From Lathyrus oleraceus (Eukaryota > Streptophyta > Magnoliopsida > Fabales > Fabaceae): DNA of 64,000 nucleotides. Shown in pieces: positions 1 through 11,800 of this stretch; the first letter of the stretch is position 1, and each line of letters opens with the position of its first letter. The notes beneath the pieces were generated by a model, which ran no database searches, was not told where the DNA came from, and was given only the letters and a program-made list of their open reading frames with translations. The position numbers were made by a program, and so were the translations under genes. Where the stretch lies: the NCBI RefSeq assembly GCF_024323335.1, contig NC_066583.1:274495416-274559415 (forward strand), read 5' to 3'.

Positions 1-700
1 AAGATTAAAGTCATTATAAATTAATTTTATATCATCATTCAATTATAATATTCTATCATATTATATTAATATTTATAATTTGAGAGAATACATGTGATTG
101 ATTTATAGTTTAAAAGTATTTTACAATTTTTTTTAGAACAGATTTCAACAAACCGTTTTTTTTAAGAGTGATAAGGATCGGTAGAAGGTCCCCATGCACC
201 GATCATAACATAACCAGAAGGTGTTAATTTAGATGCAAATGCAATAAGTAAAGAAGGTTAAAAATGTCTCATTTTTGGAATGGTGTTGGACACATATTCC
301 ACTCATATGCTACTTATTTGACACCTATTAGCATTGTGGTTATGACTATGTATGAAAAAATCAAAGCAATCGGTTATCTTTATTGTATTTAATTGCAATA
401 CATAAACACACACCCTTATATACCAGAGGAAAATAATAAATTGTAGGAAAAAGTAGGGTAGTAGATCCCATTGAGGATACTATCAAAGGTATAAAGTTTA
501 CTTTAAATATAGAGACAATAGAGAGAAGAAAAAACATATTTAAATAAGTGGGGTACGATAACATTGTTATATTTTCCCAAATTTCTCCAACACCATGGAT
601 TCAAGTTATCTATGATGAGGTTGGACCACTTTATAGTTTTCACAGAAGTGATAGATGGGATCATTGTCTTAGTATTTCTAATACAAATTAAATTTTAATA
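1..700. other. AT-rich left flank, no gene recognised
   Basis: AT-rich sequence to the left of copia element A. A 67-codon minus-strand frame at 361-564 resembles nothing I know and is unsupported. On the minus strand, about 165-270 reads as a short open stretch ending in TAA (at 165-167) that could be a decayed last exon, but it is too short to name. Bases 696-700 (taata) are the likely left target duplication of element A, matching taaca at 20313-20317 in four of five positions. Confidence 0.5.
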
Positions 701-1146
701 AGTCAGATATTGAATCGAACTCTAATATTTTCGAAGGGTAGTTTTTTTATTCGACAATTCGACATGATCTTATCAAATCGTCGAAGTCTATTCACATGTT
801 ATAGTCGAAATATGTTAGGATTGTTAACATGTCGAATTTTCCCTATTTGTTACATTCAATTGTTTAAGTTAGTTTGTTCTCTAAGTTAACTTGTGTAATG
901 GGTCTATGTGTGAAAGTCTATTAATTTAGTGTGTTAGTTTTCTTATAAATAGCATATTAATTAGGGTAAGAGAGGTTATTTGCTACTTTGTAATACTTGA
1001 AATCTTATTCCCAATATAAAGTAAAGAATAGAAATTTATAAATAATTTCATTGTGTTCTTCTTGCTTCCTTTTTTCTACCATCGTAGGTTTTTTGCCGAT
1101 CAAGGAACCAATTATACTTTGTTATTTCGGCATCATTTTCACAATA
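701..1146 (+). repeat. 5' LTR of copia A
   Basis: 446 bp aligning with 19853-20312. Shared blocks include atcgaactcta, tcgacaattcgaca, tagtcgaaatatg and gagaggttatttgctact. The start has mutated from TGTG to AGTC and the end reads cacaata where the 3' copy has cacaaca. The 3' LTR has about 30 bp (around 20091-20120) not found here. I could not recognise the usual initiator-Met PBS just after 1146, so it is eroded. Confidence 0.88.
944..951 (+). promoter_or_regulatory. TATA box of copia A 5' LTR
   Basis: TATAAATA about 240 bp into the LTR, upstream of the conserved gagaggttatttgctact block. The matching place in the 3' LTR (20079-20086) has decayed to TATAAGTA. Promoter role is inferred from position. 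Confidence 0.6.
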
Positions 1147-1171
1147 AATTAGTGCGGTGAATGTAGAGAAG

Positions 1172-1512
1172 ATGTCGTCAACAAAATATGAGATTGAAAA
1201 GTTCACCGGAGTGAACGATTTCAGTCTGTGGCGCTTGAAGATAAAAATCCTACAAGTTCAGCAAGGTTGTTTAGGAGGATTGAAGAGAGCCAAAGTCATA
1301 GACGTTGCGTTAACGGACAAAGAAAAAACAACTATGATAGAGAAATCCGACAGCGTCATCTTATTGAGCCTTAGTGATAAGGTTCTTCGACAGGTTTCGA
1401 AGGAGATGACAACGTCGGGGTTATGGGTGAAACTCGAAAGTTTGTACATGACCAAATCATTGGTCAATCGCCTCTAGATGAAGCAAGCTCTGTATTCATT
1501 CAAGATAAGTGA
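1172..1512 (+). pseudogene. copia A gag, N-terminal part (truncated)
   Basis: Start of a Ty1/copia Gag (UBN2 / retrotran_gag_2 type), the particle structural protein. The frame is open from ATG 1157; the ATG at 1172 (MSSTKYEIEKFTG) fits the family better because the FTG..F..W motif sits near the N-terminus. FSLWRLKIKILQVQQG and the later LWVKLESLYMTKSLVNRL are typical. A TAG at 1475-1477 stops the frame, but coding similarity continues (MKQALYSFKISEF) to about 1512, where Ogre LTR sequence takes over. The protein resumes at 16343 with LTFEEVQ after a loss of roughly 60 residues. Confidence 0.85.
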
Positions 1513-1523
1513 ATTTAAAGCAC

Positions 1524-4486
1524 ATTTATTTGCCTTGGAAACCCTAATTCATCTGGGTATCTTGTGCGACTTTCTCAACAAGTTTCTTCAATATTTGATC
1601 AAATATTTCAAGGGATACTTCATATTACATCATCTTACACATATATGATCTTCCATGAGTCCCAAATATCAAGAGAATGTCAAGTTTGCAAGTTGGTTCA
1701 TGGTGGTTGACTAGAGAAAGTCAACTGGTCAAAACTTGGGTTCCCTAGACCCTATCTCTTACAATTTTGTCATATAAAACTTATTCCAAGATAAAAGTTA
1801 CTCCTTATGATATTCCAAACAACTTTCATGTTTAAGTAAATATCTATGTTTGTTTGGAAAGTCATTTTTTATGGTGAAAGATTATAGGTTATTTTCTTTG
1901 AACTCTAGTTAGAAGGTCAACTTTCAAGGACCATAACTTGCTCAATTGTTATGAGATGAAAGTCATTCAAGTTTCATGATCAAATTAAAGATGTCCTATC
2001 CAACTTTTATGTTTGGAAGAAGTTCAAATTCAACTTGCAAATGCATGTGCCAAGAGGAATCATTATAGGCCATTTTGGGCCATTACCATTGAACAAGTGA
2101 TTTTCCTCAACTTCTAAAATACATAACTCCTTCATGCTCAATCAAAATAAGGTCAAATTTGTGACCATATTGAAGAGTTTTGAAAGAGATACAACTTTGA
2201 TGAAGGAACTTTTTCCATTTGAAGTCCATAGCAAAAGTTATTCAAGGTGGAAGAAGTGAATATTTGACTTGGTACTTAGAAAATTTTCAAATATGTTTGA
2301 TTTTCCAAACTTCCACCTCAAAATTAATCATGATCCAAGATTCAAACGGAAAAGTGTTCAACATTACAGTTGTTCCCCTTGATCTCACATTTCCAAAAAG
2401 TCCAAGATCATCTGATTTGGCAAAGAAATGAAGGGCTTGTGCATGGGTTCTTTTCAAAGGTTCATTTGGATGGATTTCACTTTCACTTTTCAATTTCAAA
2501 TGCATGGCCATATGACATGATTTCGGCATTGCACATTGTTGATTTTGGACCTGAATACATCATTTGATGGGCCTATCACACGCCCATGCAAGAATGCAAG
2601 GCAAATTACTAAATTTGGCAAATTTTGGAAGTGTGTGAAAATGAATTGGAATGCCTATAAATACAACCCTCATGGCTCAAAATTAAGGACCTCATGCCCA
2701 AGCTTTGAACCTGTAATCCAAACCCTCACCATTAAAGGATAATCTTGAAGATTTTCATTTGAAAATTGAGCTTCAAATCTCATTCTGTTTTGAGATTGAA
2801 ACTCCAAGAGTCCAAGCTTTTCTTTGATCATATTCATCTCCTACAAACATCTGAAGTCAAGCCAAGGTCAATTGGAAGCAAGATCAAGCAAGGTTGAAGC
2901 TCATTCGAAGGTGATTTTCCAGAATTTTCATCTCTTCGATTCTCTCTCAATTCTTCACTATTCTTTATGATTTTTGGTTGGCTGAAGTCCTACCAACGTA
3001 GGCAACAAGATTGAGTTGCTTTGAGGTTAAATCGAAGCAACCCAATTCATGATCCTCAAAATTCATATCCCTGTATCTTTTGATATACTTGGAATTGGAG
3101 AAAATTGAGGCCAGATTCGAGTTCCTGAGCATTTTTACTTTAAATCCATGTCTTTGTTTTTCATTTCCATGGTGGTTTGTGGTGGACCAGTCCAGTGAGC
3201 TCCACCGGAGAAGAAGACCGGAGCCCTAGCTTCGGTGATGTGTTGGCAATGTCCTGAACCATCTGATCTTTTCCCATGTTCTAATCCTGGCCTTCGCTTC
3301 TAATTATCATGCGTGTACACGCGTTGATTGTGGTACATGATGGAGCGCGCGTTTTGACCATCAGATATGCCACCTCAATTAATGAGGGAAATCTGATGAC
3401 TCTTGTTCTTTCTATTTTTATTTTAATTTCTGATTTAATGTTTAATCCTTTAATTTTGTTTAATTCATAATAATTTTACTTTTAATCCAAAAAATATGGG
3501 ACTTTCACCAAAAATCTTTAAATATTTTTCTCTTCATATTCTAAATTAAAATAATTTTTTGGATTAATTTTGATATTTGTCATGAATTAAATGTTTTTGT
3601 GCATATTTTTAATTGTTTAAAAATACTTCTGACTTTTCAAAAATCATGAAATCTTTTGTCTAAGGTCCTTTGACCTTGTTTGACCTAGGGTAAATCACTT
3701 GGCCATATATTTGGTGTTTTGAAGAGATATTAGGTTTTGACCAAATTAAATTGTATTTTAATGCATTTTTAATTTGATTTTTAATTGATTAATTGTGTAA
3801 AAATTATGTTGAGCCATTTTTGTGGTCTTGTGATGTTTGACTATTTGTTTGGGCCTTGAACAAGGTTGATTTGACTTTTGTTAGATTAAAACCATTGGAT
3901 TTAGGGGATTGATTAAATATACATTTCATCTCCCAAAATGAATGAATGGTTTTAATTTCATAAAATTCCTCTCATGACCAATTTTTGTTTCTCTCACTCC
4001 CTTCCCTCTTCATTTTCATCCCTATTCTTTCTCATTCCTCTCATTGACCAATGAAATCTCTAATGTCTTTAGGCTAATTGGTTCATCAATGACCTTGTGT
4101 CGGATGAACCAATACAAGTATGACTGAGATAGGTTCATCCCTCTTGATCTTTTCTTTTAGTGTGTAGTATGTTTTAGGAGTTTGGTTCATTATACCAAAT
4201 CTCTAACATGCATTAACACCTAAATTTTTATTGCCTGACCATAGATAGTTGTGACTTCTACATAAGTCCAATTACGATTTCTTAACATAGAGCTAAATTT
4301 GACCCTAAAGGCATAGTATTTTAGTAAGTGGGATTGTAAGTCTCTCATCCTTCATGGTATTATGTGGAAACTTGACCTTTTTTCCTTCTCATAGAAGATG
4401 TATTTGCTCAAGGATCCATGCTTGTGAATGGATGGTTGAGTGTTCTCCAAAGAATGACTTAATAAATTAAAAAACACCACTAACAA
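1524..4486 (+). repeat. Ogre B LTR-1 (5' LTR, truncated at both ends)
   Basis: Aligns with bases about 49435-52370 of the complete Ogre E LTR, beginning at tttgccttggaaaccctaa. The first ~390 bp of the LTR are absent. At the other end it jumps at cactaaca into gag sequence (agtgcccccaatgac), where E continues for about 1.4 kb more LTR. It has a TATA box at 2656 and the conserved inverted repeat at 3482-3495 / 3554-3567. No gene lies within it. Confidence 0.85.
2656..2663 (+). promoter_or_regulatory. TATA box in Ogre LTR-1
   Basis: TATAAATA in the setting gcc-TATAAATA-caaccctc. The same box is present in LTR-3 (13123-13130) and in Ogre E (50566-50573), the expected promoter of genomic Ogre RNA. 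LTR-2 lacks it. Confidence 0.6.
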
Positions 4487-6830
4487 GTGCCCCCAATGAC
4501 TTTACTGAAATGGTAAATATGGGGATGAGGCTAGAAGAAGGAGTCCGTGAAGGATGTATGTCTAAGGAAGAAGCATCGACCAGAAAGAAGTATGATGGGA
4601 GTTTCTCCAAGAGGAAGGAAGGAGAGACTAACTCAGTGTCAGTATGGAGGCAGAGGAGGCCTCATGTCAGAAAGAGTTCTCAACCTCGTCAACATCAACA
4701 TCAAGTCTCATCGGTGATTCCTGTATTTTCCAACAATTCCAACAACCAATTAGTTCTAATTCAGCAACAAAAACGTCAACAACAACAGCAATAAAGAACC
4801 AACTACAACAATAACAATAATAACCAGCAAAGCTTTGAGAGGAAGAAGGTCTCATTTGATCATATTCCTATGTCGTATGTAGAATTATACCCATCCTTGG
4901 TTCTCAAGAACCTCATTCAACCCAGAAATCCTCCACAAATTCCTGAGCCACTTCCATGGTGATTCAGACATGAACTTCGTTATGCTTTTCACCAGGGAGC
5001 CCCTGGTTATGACATAGAGAACTGCTATCTGTTGAAGTATGAAGTAAAAAAGCTTGTGAAGAGTAGGATGGTGTCCTTCGAGGATAGAGCACCTAATGTG
5101 AAAGCCAATCCTCTGCCTGCTCATAGTAATGCTTCTGTCAACATGGTGGACGGATGTCCGGGGAACTTCCGAGTTTTTGATGTAAGACGTATTCGGAGGT
5201 CTCTGGTGGAAATGCATAAGACTCTTTGTTTAATCAGTGACTGTGAACATGACCATGATGATTGTGCGATTTGCAGTATGAACCCCCGTGGGTGTATGGT
5301 TGTCAAGAGGGATATTTAGAGGTTGATGGATGAAGGACTTATCCAAATTTTCCAGTCAAGAGATATAGATGATGTGAATGTAATTGTGCCTGTGTTCAAG
5401 ACCCCTGAGCGGGTAGTTATCCAGTTTGATAGCAGCAACAACAACAATGTTAATAGACGGGTATCGTCGTTGGTTATACAGTTAGCGGGCCCTATTCCGT
5501 ATGCATCCGATAAAGTTGTGCCTTATCAATACAATGCCACAATGATAGAAAATGGTCAAGATGTTCCTCTTCTAATTGCAGACTTTGTGGTGAATATTGT
5601 TGATATTGCAAAGGTGACTCGTAGTGGTCGTGTGTTTGGTCTGGTTTTTCCAAAAGAGGTAGAAGATGTTGTAGAAAGTAAGAAGGCAGAGATTCCAGTA
5701 ACGAATCTGGTTAGTACTTCAGTGTGTCAGTATGGTGAATCCAGCAAACTGAAGGCTAACGATGATGATAAAGTGTTAAAATTGATAAAAAGAAGTGAGT
5801 TCAATGTTGTGGAGCAGCTGCTCCAAACTCCATCAAAGATCTATGTGCCGCCACTATTAATGAACTCTAAGGCTCATAGGGAGACATTGCAGAATGTGCT
5901 CGAGCAGGCTTATATTGAGCATGATGTGATTGTGGATCAGTTTGACCACATTGTTGCCAATATTACCTCTTGCAATAATCTGAGCTTTTGTGATGAATAG
6001 CTTCCTAAGGAAGGCCGAAATCACAATTTGGCGTTGCATATTTCGATGAATTGCAAGGAGGACGCTATGTCCAATGTATTGGTTGACACTGGGTCATCTT
6101 TGAATGTGCTTCCGAAGTCAACTTTATCAAGACTCTCTTACCAAGGCGCCCCAATGAGATACAATGGCGTGATTGTTAAAGCATTCGACGGTTCCCGTAA
6201 AACTGTCATTGGTGAAGTGGACCTTCCAGTAAAGATAGGTCCGAGTGATTTCCAGATTACTTTCCAGGTAATGGATATCCACCCGGCCTATAGTTGTCTA
6301 TTGGGAAGACCATGGATTCATGAAGCTGGAGTTGTGACGTCTACTCTACACCAAAAGCTAAAATTTGTGAAGAACGACAAGCTTGTCGTTGTTGGTGGAG
6401 AAAAGGCACTATTGGTAAGCCATTTGTCATCTTTTTCATATGTTGAAGCTGAGAAGGAGGTTGAAACACCGTTCTAAGCCTTGTCTATTGTTGAGGAAAA
6501 GAAAATTGGGGCACCCATGTCCTCCTTAAAAGATGCACAAAAGGCTATTGAGGCTGGAAGTATTGATCAGTGGGGTCATATGATAGAGGTCGCTAAGAAC
6601 AAGAATAGGGCTGGATTGGGATTTTAACCAGGGTCGTTCAACATCAAAGCTGAAGATGTGCGACCAAGTTTCCGCAGTGGAGCATTCATTCATGGGAATG
6701 ATCAACACTCAGCTGCTGTGATTGAAGACAGGGATGTTGAGGACGAAGCTTGCGCCAAATTTGTGACGCATGGCCAGACTTGCAACAATTCGGTTGCTGT
6801 TGATGTTCCTACTGTTATTCATCGCTCTAA
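4487..6830 (+). pseudogene. Ogre B Gag C-terminus and aspartic protease (degenerate)
   Basis: Reads in one frame from TEMVNMGMRLEEGV (about 4500) to the splice donor at 6831. Gag supplies the capsid; the retropepsin-like protease cleaves the polyprotein. Seen in order: the end of the capsid region, a Gln/His-rich stretch (4680-4795), the place of the zinc-binding motif (4980-5025), and protease with VDTGSSLNVLP (catalytic DTG at 6085-6093) followed by a typical ILGRPW-like LLGRPWIHEAG. The Gag motif is C-x2-H-x5-H-x4-C in E; here the first Cys and second His are both Tyr. In-frame stops lie at 4792, 4960, 5317, 5998, 6475 and 6625. Five of the six correspond to C-to-T or G-to-A changes of an E codon. 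Confidence 0.88.
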
Positions 6831-7077
6831 GTAATTTATTTTCATTTAAAAAAATCCTTCTCATATGCCTAAGGAAGAAGTGAACATTGTTGGGCATTTC
6901 TATTATCATCAATAAAATACAATTTTATTCATCCACATCTATGATGTTTTATTTTTACTTTTTTCTTTTATGAAAATAGTAATCACAAAAAAACATGAAT
7001 AAATAATAATCTTCCATATGCATAATATTTGGTCACAATTCACTTCTCTAAAATCAAAATATCAAATCATTATGCAG
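6831..7077 (+). other. Ogre B intron between PRO and RT
   Basis: 247 nt from donor aa|GTAATT to acceptor tatgcAG|gttgg. The donor overlaps the in-frame stop of the protease frame (AAG-TAA). Splicing would fuse codon AA|G to TTG and continue in the RT frame (Lys-Leu). Ogre elements are known to splice an intron here. The motif TATGCCTAAGG at 6864-6874 is also in the introns of E and D at a similar distance from the donor. Confidence 0.75.
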
Positions 7078-8831
7078 GTTGGTTCTCAAACCCATTGAAT
7101 TCAATGATCCTACTCCCTCTCCAAACTTTGATTTCCCTGTGTTTGAAGCTGAGGAAGAGACTGATGATGAAGAAGTATCTGATGAATTATCTCGTTTACT
7201 TGAGCATGAGGAAAAAGACATTGAGCCGTTTGAAGAGAAGATTGAATTAGTTAACTTGGGTTCTGAAGATGATGTGAAGGAAGTCAAGATTGGGTCTCAA
7301 CTGTGTCCAGAGGATAATAAGGGGTTGATTGATCTTCTTTGAGATTATTCTGATGTGTTTTCTTGGTCCTATTAAGACATGCCTAGGTTGGATTCTGATA
7401 TTATGGAGCATAGATTGCCGTTGAAGCCAGAATGCTCGTCGGTCAAGCAGAAATTAAGAAGAACTCGTCCTAATATGACAGTAAAGATCAAAGAGGAGGT
7501 ACAAAAGCAGATTGATGCTGGTTTTCTTGTAACCTCCGAATATCCGTAGTGGGTGGCCAATATTGTATTTGTTCCTAAGAAGGATGGAAAAGTTCGCACG
7601 TGTGTTGATTATAGAGATTTGAACAAACTTAGTCTGAAAGATGATTTTTCTCTGCCACACATTGACATGTTGGTAGACAATACAACTAAATTCAAAGTAT
7701 TTTCATTTATGGACGGATTTTCCAGTTATAATCATATCAAGATGGCACTTGAGGATATGGAGAAGACCACATTCATTACACCTTGGGGAACATTTTGTTA
7801 TAGAGTGATGCCTTTCGGTTTAAATAATGTTGGTGCAACATACGAGAGAGCTATGACTACTCTTTTTCATGATATGATGCATAAAGAGATTGAAGTTTAT
7901 GTTGATGATATGATTGCCAAATCAAGTGATGAAGAAGAACATGTTGAGAATTTGTTTAAGTTATTCTAGAGTTTGAGGAAGTATAAACTCCGCTTGAATC
8001 CAAATAAGTGTATGTTTGGTGTTTGTTCTGGTAAGTTGTTAGGCTTTATTGTCAGTGAGAAGGGCATTGAAGTTGATCCTGCCAAGGTCAAAGCAATATA
8101 AGAAATTCCTACACCCAGAACTGAGAAGCAAGTCAGAGGTTTTCTCAGCCGCTTGAACTATATCTCAAGATTTATATCGTATACAACTACCACATGTGCG
8201 CATATATTCAAGCTTCTTCGGAAAGATCAGTCTTGTGATTAGACTAAAGATTGCCAGAAAGCGTTTGATAATATCAAAGAGTATATGCTCGAGCCTCCAA
8301 TTATGTCTCTGCCTGTTAGAGGAAAACCACCGATCATGTATTTGACTGTGCTTGATGAGAGTATGGGTTGTGTTCTTGGTCAACAAGATGAATCTGGAAA
8401 GAAAGAATATGCAATTTACTACCTTAGTAAGAATTTCACCTACTCTGAGACTCGGTATTCTATGCTTGAAAAGACATGTTTCGCATTGGCTTGGGCTGCT
8501 AAGCGTCTGCGCCAGTATATGTTGAATCATACTACTTGGTTGATATCCAAAATGGATCCAATCAAGTACATTTTTGAGAAGTCTGCTTTGACTGGGAGAA
8601 TTGCCCGGTGGCAGATGTTGTTATCCGAGTATGATATTAAATACCGATCTCAAAAAGCTATTAAAGGTAGTATCTTGGCTAACCATTTGTCTCACCAACC
8701 AATTGAAGATTACCAGTTAGTGCAGTATGATTTTTCGGATGAAAAGATTTTGTACTTGAAGATGAAAGATTGTGATGAACCATTGCTTAAAGAAGGGCTA
8801 GAACTTGGTTTCCGTTGGGGCATGGTATTTG
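7078..8831 (+). pseudogene. Ogre B reverse transcriptase / RNase H (degenerate, 3' truncated)
   Basis: Copies element RNA into DNA and removes the RNA strand. The frame shows an acidic N-terminal linker (7079-7320), RT fingers and palm with VPKKDGKVRTCVDYRDLN, MPFGLNN and the catalytic YVDD intact (7898-7909), then RNase H with LTVLDESMGCVLGQ and WLISKMDPIKYIFEK. In-frame stops are at 7340, 7373, 7547, 7967, 8099 and 8240. Coding similarity with E ends at QPIEDY; B then goes on (QLVQYDFSDEKILYLK) into the region that F interrupts in E. At 8829-8832 it jumps through a short shared tttg into LTR-2, so integrase is gone. Confidence 0.9.
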
Positions 8832-11800
8832 TCTAAACCCTAGTTTGAAAGTCAACTTCCCAAGACCATAACTTGCTCAATTTTAATGAGATAAAAGCGA
8901 TTCAAATTCCATGATCAATTTCAAGATGTCTAGTTCAACTTTTATGTTTAGAGGAAGTGAAAAATCAACTTGCAAATGCATATGCCAAGAGGAAACATTA
9001 TAGGTCATTTTGGGCCAATACCATTAAACAAGTGATTTTCCTGAACTTCTAGAATGCATAACTCCTTCATCCCAAATCCAAATGAGGTCAAATTGGTAAC
9101 CAAATTTAAGGAATTTGAAATAACTACAACTTTGATTAAGGAACTTTTCTCATTTGAAGCCCATAGAAAAAGTTATTCGAGGTGTAAAAAGTGAACATAT
9201 GGCTTGGTACTTAGATTTTTTTTGATATGTTTGATTTTCCAAACTTCCACCTCAAAATTCATCATGATCCAAGCTTCAAATGAAAAAGTGTTCAACATGA
9301 AAGTTGTTCCTCTTGATCTAACCTTTCCGAGAAGTCCAAAATCATCTCATATGGACAAAGGATGGATGACTTGCGCATGGGTTAAAGTTGAAGGACCATT
9401 TGGATAATATGAAGTTCCATTTTTCATACATGAATGCATGGCTTGACAACATGATTTCAGCATGGCTTACACTCAATTTTGGACCTAAGTGCATCACTTG
9501 ATGGGCCTATCACACACCCATGAAATCATGCAAGAGAGATTTTCAAGTTTTTCCAAAAATGGAAGTGTGCAAATATCAGTCCCATTGCTCAGAAATGAGG
9601 ACCTCATGCGCAAGCTTTGATTCAGCAACCCCTAACCCTCACCATTAAAGGATAAGCTTGAAGATTTTCTTTGAAAATCGAGTTTCAAATCTCTAACTGT
9701 TTTGAGATTGAAACTCCAAGAGTCCATCCCTTTCCTTGATCCATTTCCATTCCATCAAGCATCTTAAGCAAGGCCAAGCATAATTGAGAGCAAGATCGTG
9801 CCAATATGAAGCTCCATTGAAGGTGATTTTCCAGATTTTTCCACTCTTCGATTCTCTCTTATTTCTCCACTATTCTTGTTTATTTTTGGTTGTCTAAAGT
9901 CCTACCAATGTAGGTAACAAGATTGAGTTGCTTAGAGGTTAAATCGAAGCAACTCAAATCATGTTCCTCAAAATTCAACTCCTTGTATCTTTCTATATAC
10001 TTGGAGTTAGACAAAATTGAGGCCAAATTCGAGCTCCTGAGCATTTTTTCTTTAAACCTATGTCTTGCTTTTTCATTTTGGTGATGGTTGAAGGTGGACC
10101 AGTCCAATGAGGTTCACCGAAGAAGAAGACCGGAGCTCTGGCTCTGGCGATGTGTTGGCAAGCTTCTGACCACATGATCCATCCAATTGGTTGTAATCTT
10201 GAGCGTTGGTTGTGATTACCACGCGTGCTGCGCAGTTGACTGATGACCACATGGAACACGCGTTTTGGACCATTTGATCTGCATGAGGGAGATCAGATTG
10301 TCCACGTATTTTTGATTTTCTGAATTTTCATTTTAATTGTTTTATTTTCATTAATTCATATTAATTTTAATATTGATCCAAAAAATATGGGACTTTCACC
10401 AAAAAATTTCAAATATTTGTCTCTTTCATTTTCTGAATTAAAATGATTTTTTGGATCAATATTAATATTTTTCATGATTTAATTGTTTTTATGCACATTT
10501 TTAATTATTTAAAAATACTCTTGACTTTCCAAAAATAATGAAATTTTTTCTCCAAGGTCCTTTGACCTTGTTTGACCTATGATAAATCTCTTAGCTATTT
10601 ATTTGGTGTTTTGAAGAGGTTTTAGGTTTTTGATCAAACATAATTTAATTTAATGTATTTTTAATTGATTTTTAATTATATAATTGTGAATTAATTGTGT
10701 TGAGATATTTTTATTGACTTGTGAAGTTTGACTATTGTGTTTGGGCCTTGGTCAAGGTTGATTTGACTTTGTTGGATTAAAATCATTGGATTTAGGGGAT
10801 TGATGAAATGTACATTTCATCTCCCAAAATGAATGAATGATTTTAATTTGATAAAATTTCTCCCATGACCAATTTGTGTTTGTCTCATTTTCTCTCCCTC
10901 TTCATCTTCAACCTCATTTTATCCCATACATTCCATTGACCAATGATATCTCTATATTATAAGGCTAGTTGGTTCATAAACCAACACAAGTATGGATGAG
11001 ATTCGGTCCCTCCTTTTTCCATTTTCTTTTTAAGTGTGGTATATTTTAAGAGTATGGTTCATTATACCATATCTCTAACATGCATTAACACTAAAAATTC
11101 TATTGCTCGGCCTCAGATAGTTGTGACTTCTACATAAGTCCAATTACGATTGCTTAACATAACATTAAATTTTGACCCGAAAGACATAACATTCTAGTAA
11201 GTGGGATTGTAAGTCTCCCCCCTTTCATGGTATTGTGTGGAAACTTGGTTTTTTTTCCTTCCTTTGGTAGATGTCTTGGTTCAAGGATCCATGCTTGTGA
11301 ATAGAGGGTTGAGTGTTCTCCAAAGAATGACTTAAACAATTGAAAAGTAAAAACAATACTAACATCTAATCAACTAACATTTGACTAACTTTTAATTTCA
11401 AGTCATTTACCTTATGCACTTTAAATTCAAGCCCTTTTTATCATTTGCCATTATTCATGTCATTTTACTTGTTTATTCTAATGCCATTTATACTTTGCTC
11501 ACTTGAGTCATGTATTGTGAATATATTGTGATTGTATATACTGTTTTGTGTATTTTGTTTGTGTTTGTGGTCTTAGGACCTTGATGTACATAATAACAAC
11601 AAAAACTCTAAAAAATGTTTGTGTGGACTGTTGGATTTGATCTGAGACTTGGACTTAGAATTAGGCAACATTCCCTATGCAAAAGGACTTGGTCAATGCC
11701 AACTTTTCTGAAGACAAGTCATTGTGAATTGAACTTTCATTTAATGCAAGTATTGAGATCCCTTTTGAGTTCATCTGCTACATGGTCTTGATGCAAATGT

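Noticed and set aside
361..564. 67-codon minus-strand frame
   Set aside because: Low complexity, AT-rich, hydrophobic by composition; no family resemblance and no promoter or partner.
1147..1165. Initiator-Met PBS after the 5' LTR of copia A
   Set aside because: aattagtgcggtgaatg has too little resemblance to tggtatcagagc to call.
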